From Bacillota bacterium (GTDB lineage Bacteria; Bacillota; Clostridia; Lachnospirales; Lachnospiraceae): 6,007 nt of DNA. A model generated the notes under the pieces. It did no database searches and was not told the DNA's origin. It worked only from the letters and a program-made list of their open reading frames with translations. Positions 1-4,429 of this stretch are shown in pieces. The stretch lies in contig JAFACO010000533.1 of NCBI GenBank assembly GCA_023425485.1, positions 1-6,007 of the forward strand, written 5' to 3'. A program made the position numbers and the translations under genes. Positions within the stretch are counted from its first letter, which is position 1. Each line of letters opens with the position of its first letter.

Positions 1-87
1 CTACATAAGGGTGGTCTTAACCTGTTTGGAGAAGGCTTCGGCGACTATGCACAAAATGTGGTTATGAAAATAGTATTTCAAAGTTAA
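1..87 (+). CDS. C-terminal tail of an unidentified upstream protein (partial)
   Basis: Frame 1 is open from the first base and stops at TAA 85-87, giving 28 residues that begin LHKGGLNLFGEGF and end NVVMKIVFQS. The residue mix (Gly/Asn/aromatic turns, then an alternating hydrophobic strand V-V-M-K-I-V-F) would suit the last strands of a beta-sandwich, as found at the ends of many secreted carbohydrate-active proteins. That is only an impression, and I do not recognise the family. The support for real coding is the plausible composition, the orientation shared with the gal genes and a hairpin 10 nt after the stop codon. No start is visible because the gene begins outside the window. Confidence 0.5.
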   Translation, partial: LHKGGLNLFGEGFGDYAQNVVMKIVFQS

Positions 88-97
88 GGATATTGAA

Positions 98-128
98 ACT
101 CCTCTTTACAAATTGGGTAAAGAGGAGT
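98..128 (+). terminator. 12-bp perfect hairpin after the upstream gene, without U-tract
   Basis: ACTCCTCTTTAC (98-109) pairs perfectly with GTAAAGAGGAGT (117-128) around a 7-nt loop, starting 10 nt after the stop at 87. The position is that of a terminator. However, the bases after the stem on the + strand are AAAATAAAG, not a U-run, and the - strand offers only a poor T-rich stretch. It may be a weak or factor-assisted terminator, or a 3'-end stabilising hairpin. The structure is certain; the function is not. Confidence 0.5.
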
Positions 129-156
129 AAAATAAAGCTGATAACAACATAATATA

Positions 157-168
157 TGTTTTAAAACA
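157..168. promoter_or_regulatory. Candidate operator palindrome over the galK -35
   Basis: TGTTTTAAAACA is a perfect 12-bp palindrome that overlaps the proposed -35 box, where a dimeric repressor would block RNA polymerase. It lacks the central CG typical of LacI/GalR-family operators, so the type of regulator cannot be named. AT-rich palindromes also occur by chance, so this is weak evidence. Confidence 0.25.
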
Positions 169-190
169 AAATATATGAAATAAATATAAT
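161..190 (+). promoter_or_regulatory. Probable galK promoter
   Basis: A perfect TATAAT lies at 185-190, with TTAAAA (161-166, 4 of 6 matches to TTGACA) 18 bp upstream. Transcription would start near 197 and leave a leader of about 115 nt before galK. The surrounding DNA is very AT-rich, so a chance -10 match is possible. The -35 half overlaps a 12-bp palindrome at 157-168 that could bind a repressor. Confidence 0.45.
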
Positions 191-300
191 TTAATGTTGA
201 AAGTGACTTACATAAAGAAAAAAAGAGAAACTAACTTTTAGAAGCGGTTGGTACAGGAATAGTTAAAGATATTACTGAAAGAATATACAAAACGTATATA

Positions 301-306
301 AAGGAG
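301..306 (+). promoter_or_regulatory. Ribosome binding site of galK
   Basis: AAGGAG lies 6 nt before ATG 313, near-ideal spacing that fixes the galK start. It directly follows a small inverted repeat, ATATAC (283-288) and GTATAT (294-299). Confidence 0.85.
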
Positions 307-312
307 AAGGAC

Positions 313-1479
313 ATGAAGAAAGAGCTAATGTTAAAATTTGATGAAGTGTTTGGTGCAGGAGGAGAGTACGAAACTTATTTTGCACCCGGTAGAGTAAATC
401 TGATTGGTGAGCATACAGATTATAATGGAGGGCATGTCTTTCCTTGTGCTTTAACCATTGGAACATATGCAGTTGCCAGAAAGAGAACGGATGATAAATT
501 ACGCTTCTTTTCCATGAACTTTGAGAATCTGGGGATTATTGAATCTTCCGTTATTGATCTTGAGAACAAGAAAGAAGATGACTGGGCAAATTACCCTAAG
601 GGTGTTATTAAGACCCTTCAAAATAAAGGATATATCATAGACAAAGGGTTAGACCTCCTGTATTTCGGTACTATTCCAAACGGTTCTGGTCTTTCTTCCT
701 CAGCATCCATTGAAGTATTGACGGGATTCCTTTTGTCTAAATTATTTGATCTTGACATAAATATGATTAATATCGCACTCATTGCTCAGTCTGCTGAGAA
801 TAAATTCATTGGGGTTAATTGTGGTATTATGGATCAGTTTGCTATCGCTATGGGGAAAAAAGAGAATGCAATATTCTTAGATACATCAAATCTTGAATAT
901 GAATATGCTCCGTTGGAACTTGGTGATGCAAAAATCGTTATTATGAATACCAACAAGAAACGTGGACTAGGAGACTCAAAGTATAATGAACGTCGAAGTG
1001 AATGTGAGACAGCCCTTGCAGAACTTCAGACGGTGATAGATATCAAGACACTTGGTGATTTAACAGAAGAACAATTTGAGACACATAAGGATGCTATCAA
1101 GGATGAGCTTAGAATAAAACGAGCAAAGCATGCTGTCTATGAAAATCAAAGAACTATTAAAGCAGTCGAAGCCTTGAAAAATAAAGATTTAGCTTTACTT
1201 GGTTCCTTAATGAATGCTTCCCATGTTTCTCTGCAGCACGATTATGAAGTAACTGGCGAGGAATTGGATACCATAGTGGAAGCAGCTTGGAAGCAAGAGG
1301 GTGTACTTGGAGCGCGAATGACTGGAGCAGGATTTGGTGGATGTGCAGTTAGTATCGTTAATACAGCTTCAGTCGATAGCTTTATTAGTAACGTAGGTAA
1401 AGAGTATAGTGATAAAATTGGCTATGAAGCTACTTTCTATGTTGTAGAAGTTGGTAATGGACCAATAATTCTAGCTTAG
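313..1479 (+). CDS. galK: Galactokinase
   Basis: This cytoplasmic GHMP-superfamily kinase transfers phosphate from ATP to the C1 hydroxyl of alpha-D-galactose, the entry step of the Leloir pathway. The 388-residue length is normal for bacterial GalK. All three family signatures are visible. The N-terminal galactose-binding motif lies at about residues 26-40, with Arg27 and GEHTDY at 32-37. The ATP-binding glycine/serine loop GSGLSSSAS is at 124-132. The C-terminal GARMTGAGFGGC is at 333-344. The catalytic base is Asp174 in GIMDQF, the equivalent of E. coli Asp174, and Arg27 is its usual partner. The ATG is set by AAGGAG 6 nt upstream; the frame stays open further upstream (from 235) but has no other ATG. 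It lies on the same strand as galE and galT, and galE is 231 bp downstream. No damage is seen. Confidence 0.97.
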   Translation: MKKELMLKFDEVFGAGGEYETYFAPGRVNLIGEHTDYNGGHVFPCALTIGTYAVARKRTDDKLRFFSMNFENLGIIESSVIDLENKKEDDWANYPKGVIKTLQNKGYIIDKGLDLLYFGTIPNGSGLSSSASIEVLTGFLLSKLFDLDINMINIALIAQSAENKFIGVNCGIMDQFAIAMGKKENAIFLDTSNLEYEYAPLELGDAKIVIMNTNKKRGLGDSKYNERRSECETALAELQTVIDIKTLGDLTEEQFETHKDAIKDELRIKRAKHAVYENQRTIKAVEALKNKDLALLGSLMNASHVSLQHDYEVTGEELDTIVEAAWKQEGVLGARMTGAGFGGCAVSIVNTASVDSFISNVGKEYSDKIGYEATFYVVEVGNGPIILA

Positions 1480-1480
1480 C

Positions 1481-1598
1481 TATAACGATATGATGCCGGG
1501 GTCAAAAGCCTGATTAGGTTATCTAAGATGAATATAAGAGTATATATATTCATCTTTTAGACACAGTGAAGGCTTTTTACCCCAACATCATCGATATA
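1481..1598. repeat. Long imperfect palindrome (about 118 nt) between galK and galE
   Basis: The two arms fold back on each other. The outer helix pairs 1481-1484 with 1595-1598, and 1486-1489 (CGAT) with 1590-1593. GATG 1492-1495 then pairs with 1586-1589, GGGGT 1498-1502 with 1579-1583, and AAAAGCCT 1504-1511 with 1570-1577. Between these helices are a 2-nt bulge (1490-1491) and C/A or C/T mismatches. After an internal loop, a second stem pairs TCTAA 1522-1526 with 1555-1561 (two bases bulged). GATGAATATA 1527-1536 then pairs with 1545-1554 around an 8-nt loop. It starts 1 nt after the galK stop and contains no ORF. It could be a MITE-like insertion or a processing/stabilising RNA hairpin. 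It lacks the short GC stem and directly following U-run of a standard terminator. Confidence 0.7.
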
Positions 1599-1652
1599 TT
1601 ATTAGTAAGAGAATGATCTAAATTGATGATTAGACGAATATAAAATTAGGAT

Positions 1653-1681
1653 TTAAATTTATTAATCATAGCAAATATAAT
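1653..1681 (+). promoter_or_regulatory. Possible internal promoter for galE-galT
   Basis: A perfect TATAAT at 1676-1681 has TTAAAT (1653-1658) 17 bp upstream, a weak -35. Initiation near 1688 would leave a short leader of about 23 nt before the galE start at 1711. The same TATAAT -10 with an AT-only -35 occurs upstream of galK. The stretch is very AT-rich, so chance is a real alternative. Confidence 0.35.
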
Positions 1682-1698
1682 TTGGTACATCTATGTGG

Positions 1699-1704
1699 AA
1701 GGAG
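1699..1704 (+). promoter_or_regulatory. Ribosome binding site that decides the galE start
   Basis: AAGGAG lies 6 nt before ATG 1711. An in-frame ATG at 1693 sits upstream of this site, so it would place the ribosome binding site inside the coding region. It also has no Shine-Dalgarno of its own, so 1711 is the better start. Confidence 0.85.
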
Positions 1705-1710
1705 ATAATT

Positions 1711-2697
1711 ATGAGCATTTTAGTATTAGGTGGTGCAGGATATATTGGTTCTCATACAGTATATGAGTTAATCGACAAGGGTGAGGATGTTGTCATTATT
1801 GATAATCTGGAAACCGGGTTTATAGAGGCTGTACATCCCAAAGCACGTTTTTACCAGGGTGATATTAGAGATAGAAGCTTTTTAGATCAGGTATTTGAGA
1901 AAGAAAAGATTGAAGCAGTCATCCATTTTGCAGCAAATTCACTGGTAGGTGAAAGTATGGTGAAGCCTTTAAAATATTATGACAATAATGTAAATGGCGC
2001 AAAAGTATTATTAGAAGCTATGGTTGCGCACAACATTAACAAGATTGTATTTTCCTCAACAGCTGCAACCTACGGTGAGCCGGAACGTGTACCGATTTTG
2101 GAAACAGATAAAACAGAGCCAACGAACACTTATGGTGAAACGAAGTTAGCCATGGAGAAGATGTTCAAATGGACTGGGGTGGCTCATGACCTTCGGTTCG
2201 TTTCTTTGCGATATTTTAATGCTTGTGGTGCTCATAAAAGTGGCCAGATTGGAGAGGCACATAACCCGGAAAGTCATCTGATTCCTCTTATTTTACAGGT
2301 ACCAAACAAGAAAAGAGAAGCCATCAGTGTGTTTGGTGATGATTATGATACAAAGGATGGAACTTGCATTCGTGACTATATTCATGTTACCGACTTAGCA
2401 CAGGCACATATTTTAGCGGTAGAGTATCTGCGTAAGGGAAAGGAAAGTAGTATCTTTAACCTTGGGAATGGGGTTGGTTTTACTGTTAAAGAAGTAATTG
2501 ACGCTGCTTGTAAAGTAACAAATTCCTCAATTAAGACAGAGATTGTTCCAAGACGTGCCGGTGATCCAGCTGCCTTAATTGCTTCCAGTGAGAAGGCGCA
2601 AACTATATTGGGTTGGAAACCGGAATATACAGATCTGGAACAGATTATTGCTACAGCCTGGGCGTGGCATAGTACACATCCAAATGGTTATAAATAA
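1711..2697 (+). CDS. galE: UDP-glucose 4-epimerase
   Basis: This cytoplasmic NAD-dependent epimerase of the extended short-chain dehydrogenase family interconverts UDP-galactose and UDP-glucose. It recycles the UDP-glucose consumed by GalT and supplies UDP-galactose for glycan synthesis. The 328 residues match the family length. The NAD-binding Rossmann motif GGAGYIG is at 7-13. The catalytic YxxxK is Tyr141-Lys145, and Thr117 in FSSTAATYG takes the place of the E. coli catalytic Ser124, a substitution also seen in other Gram-positive GalE proteins. The C-terminal PRRAGD is at 280-285. The start is ATG 1711 (MSILVLGGAG), chosen because AAGGAG lies 6 nt before it; an ATG at 1693 would add six residues. 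By ungapped alignment Leu289 sits where E. coli has the bulky Tyr299, which may widen the pocket for N-acetylated sugars. galT follows after 29 nt. Confidence 0.96.
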   Translation: MSILVLGGAGYIGSHTVYELIDKGEDVVIIDNLETGFIEAVHPKARFYQGDIRDRSFLDQVFEKEKIEAVIHFAANSLVGESMVKPLKYYDNNVNGAKVLLEAMVAHNINKIVFSSTAATYGEPERVPILETDKTEPTNTYGETKLAMEKMFKWTGVAHDLRFVSLRYFNACGAHKSGQIGEAHNPESHLIPLILQVPNKKREAISVFGDDYDTKDGTCIRDYIHVTDLAQAHILAVEYLRKGKESSIFNLGNGVGFTVKEVIDAACKVTNSSIKTEIVPRRAGDPAALIASSEKAQTILGWKPEYTDLEQIIATAWAWHSTHPNGYK

Positions 2698-2709
2698 GTT
2701 TACAGGCTT

Positions 2710-2717
2710 AAGGAAGG
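2710..2717 (+). promoter_or_regulatory. Ribosome binding site of galT
   Basis: AAGGAAGG lies 9 nt before ATG 2727, within the short galE-galT gap. A closer ATG at 2719 reads only three codons before TGA and is too near the site to be used well. Confidence 0.7.
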
Positions 2718-2726
2718 CATGATTAT

Positions 2727-4244
2727 ATGATATACAAATGGATAGATAAGTTGGTAGATTACGGATATTCTACCAACTTAATTAATGAAGAGGACATCAT
2801 TTATACACGGAATAGGTTGCTTGAATTATTTCAACTTGAGGATTATAACGAACAAGAAATAGAGAAAGTGGATGAAATTTTTGAGTCTGTGTACGACCTG
2901 GAAAAAATATTAGTGAAATTAACAGACTATGCCTATGAACAAGGGATTCTAAAAGAAAATACCATTACATATCGAGATTTATTTGATACTAAAATAATGG
3001 GACTTTTGGTACCAAACCCCAGTGAAGTAATAAGAAACTTTAAATTAAGATACGCGGACTCCCCAAGAAAAGCCACAGATTTTTTTTATAAATTAAGCCA
3101 GAATTCAGATTATATTCGAACCTATCGGATTAAAAAAGACTTAAAATGGATTACAACTACAGAGTACGGTGATTTGGATATTACGGTAAACCTTTCAAAA
3201 CCGGAAAAAGACCCAAAGGCAATCGCTGCTGCTAAAAATTCCAAACAGAGTTCTTATCCTAAGTGCCAATTATGTTATGAAAATGAAGGCTATGCAGGAA
3301 GATTGGATCATCCTGCACGACAAAACCATCGAATTATACCAGTAATAATTGAAGGAAAGAAGTGGGGCTTTCAGTATTCACCCTATGTCTATTATCCGGA
3401 GCATTGCATTGTGTTCAATTCAGAGCACATCCCAATGAGAATTGAGAAGGCTACTTTTCGAAAATTATTGGATTTTGTAATACAATTTCCACACTATTTT
3501 GTGGGATCCAATGCTGATCTTCCAATCGTTGGAGGGTCTATTCTAAGTCATGATCATTTTCAAGGTGGTAATTATGAATTTGCAATGGCAAGAGCAGCGA
3601 TAGAGCACAAATTTAGTGTTAAAGGTTTTGAAGATGTTGAAGCTGGAATTGTCGCCTGGCCGATGTCGGTAATACGACTTAGATCTAAGGATGATAAGCG
3701 ACTTGTAGAATTGGCAGACCTGGTTTTAAACAAATGGCGTGATTATTCAGATAAAACAGTGGATATTTATGCCGTTACAACTGAGGTACATAATACAATA
3801 ACTCCAATTGCAAGAAAAAGAGGGGATTTCTACGAACTAGACTTAGTTCTTCGCAATAATCGTACGAGTGAAGAACACCCCCTTGGAATTTTCCATCCGC
3901 ATCAGGAACTGCATCACATTAAGAAGGAGAATATCGGACTAATCGAAGTAATGGGACTAGCCGTATTACCCGTAAGATTAAAAGAGGAAATGGAACTTCT
4001 GAAGGTTTACATTCTTAAGGGTAAAGACCTTCGTTCCCATGAGTTGACAGAAAAGCATGCAGACTGGGCTGAAAAGTTTTTATCTAAGTACTCAGAGATT
4101 AAGGAAGACAGCCTACATAATATAATTGAGCAAGAAATTGGCAAGGTATTTCTTAAAGTATTAGAACATGCTGGAGTATTTAAAAGGTCAGAAGAGGGAC
4201 AGAAGGCTTTTAATCGTTTTGTTGTCTCTTTATCAGAAGAATAG
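2727..4244 (+). CDS. galT: Galactose-1-phosphate uridylyltransferase, class II (Firmicute type)
   Basis: It transfers UMP from UDP-glucose to galactose-1-phosphate, releasing glucose-1-phosphate and UDP-galactose, through a uridylyl-histidine intermediate; it acts in the cytoplasm. At 505 residues it matches the long class II form found in Bacillus, Lactobacillus and Clostridia rather than the roughly 350-residue E. coli type. The active-site motif is SHDHFQGG at 274-281. By analogy with E. coli His164-Pro-His166, His277 is the likely nucleophile, with His275 and Gln279 flanking it. CQLC at 180-183 could be a metal site. SEHIPMRIE (232-240) and the conserved block FHPHQELHHIKKENIG (389-404) are further family hallmarks as I recall them. 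The roughly 90-residue N-terminal helical region is normal for the class. It is the last gene of the operon, with a strong terminator 15 nt after its stop. Confidence 0.95.
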   Translation: MIYKWIDKLVDYGYSTNLINEEDIIYTRNRLLELFQLEDYNEQEIEKVDEIFESVYDLEKILVKLTDYAYEQGILKENTITYRDLFDTKIMGLLVPNPSEVIRNFKLRYADSPRKATDFFYKLSQNSDYIRTYRIKKDLKWITTTEYGDLDITVNLSKPEKDPKAIAAAKNSKQSSYPKCQLCYENEGYAGRLDHPARQNHRIIPVIIEGKKWGFQYSPYVYYPEHCIVFNSEHIPMRIEKATFRKLLDFVIQFPHYFVGSNADLPIVGGSILSHDHFQGGNYEFAMARAAIEHKFSVKGFEDVEAGIVAWPMSVIRLRSKDDKRLVELADLVLNKWRDYSDKTVDIYAVTTEVHNTITPIARKRGDFYELDLVLRNNRTSEEHPLGIFHPHQELHHIKKENIGLIEVMGLAVLPVRLKEEMELLKVYILKGKDLRSHELTEKHADWAEKFLSKYSEIKEDSLHNIIEQEIGKVFLKVLEHAGVFKRSEEGQKAFNRFVVSLSEE

Positions 4245-4258
4245 AATTGTTTAAATGT

Positions 4259-4288
4259 AAAAAAGTGTCAGCCTGCTGACACTTTTTT
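4259..4288 (+). terminator. Intrinsic terminator of the gal operon
   Basis: The stem pairs 4259-4271 with 4276-4288 (13 bp, core AGTGTCAG/CTGACACT) around the loop CCTG. It ends in six T residues followed by CT. The six A residues on the left arm mean it could also work on the opposite strand. It begins 15 nt after the galT stop and separates galT from the peptidase gene. Confidence 0.92.
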
Positions 4289-4316
4289 CTAGGTCAAATT
4301 AACCTATATTTGGACT

Positions 4317-4345
4317 TTGACAGAGAATCAGATTAATGGTTTAAT
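4317..4345 (+). promoter_or_regulatory. Vegetative (sigma-A type) promoter of the peptidase gene
   Basis: A perfect TTGACA (4317-4322), a 17-bp spacer and TTTAAT (4340-4345, 5 of 6 matches) form the best promoter in the window. Transcription would start near 4352, giving a leader of about 78 nt before ATG 4430. Confidence 0.75.
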
Positions 4346-4373
4346 AATAATAAACGTCAACTGACAAATATCG

Positions 4374-4394
4374 ACTTTAATCATCTATTAAAGT
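4374..4394. repeat. Inverted repeat in the peptidase leader
   Basis: ACTTTAAT (4374-4381) is the exact reverse complement of ATTAAAGT (4387-4394), with a 5-bp spacer CATCT. It lies downstream of the proposed transcription start and about 35 nt before the start codon. It could be an operator or a weak RNA hairpin; an all but GC-free 8-bp stem is modest evidence. Confidence 0.35.
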
Positions 4395-4415
4395 ACGATG
4401 CAACTTAACATCAAT

Positions 4416-4422
4416 GGAGAGG
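4416..4422 (+). promoter_or_regulatory. Ribosome binding site of the peptidase gene
   Basis: GGAGAGG ends 7 nt before ATG 4430, and an in-frame TAA at 4406-4408 excludes any longer reading with an ATG. Together these fix the start. Confidence 0.8.
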
Positions 4423-4429
4423 TCACTAT

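Noticed and set aside
198..212. Possible catabolite-repression (cre) site, TGAAAGTGACTTACA
   Set aside because: The position just after the promoter would suit a roadblock. However, the central CG is absent and the symmetry needs an extra base, so the match to the cre consensus is too poor.
295..300. TATATA as a second -10 for galK, with TTACTG (272-277) as -35
   Set aside because: Transcription would start at or inside the ribosome binding site, leaving almost no leader. It is likely chance in AT-rich DNA.
235..312. In-frame extension of galK upstream to 235 (reads LLEAVGTGIVKD and on)
   Set aside because: It looks protein-like but has no ATG, GTG or TTG in frame with a ribosome binding site, and AAGGAG at 301-306 clearly serves ATG 313. 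It is probably a chance open frame.
272..466. 64-codon ORF on the - strand over the start of galK
   Set aside because: It is antisense to the conserved N-terminal motif of galactokinase, has a low-complexity His/Leu/Ser composition and has no convincing ribosome binding site. It is a shadow frame.
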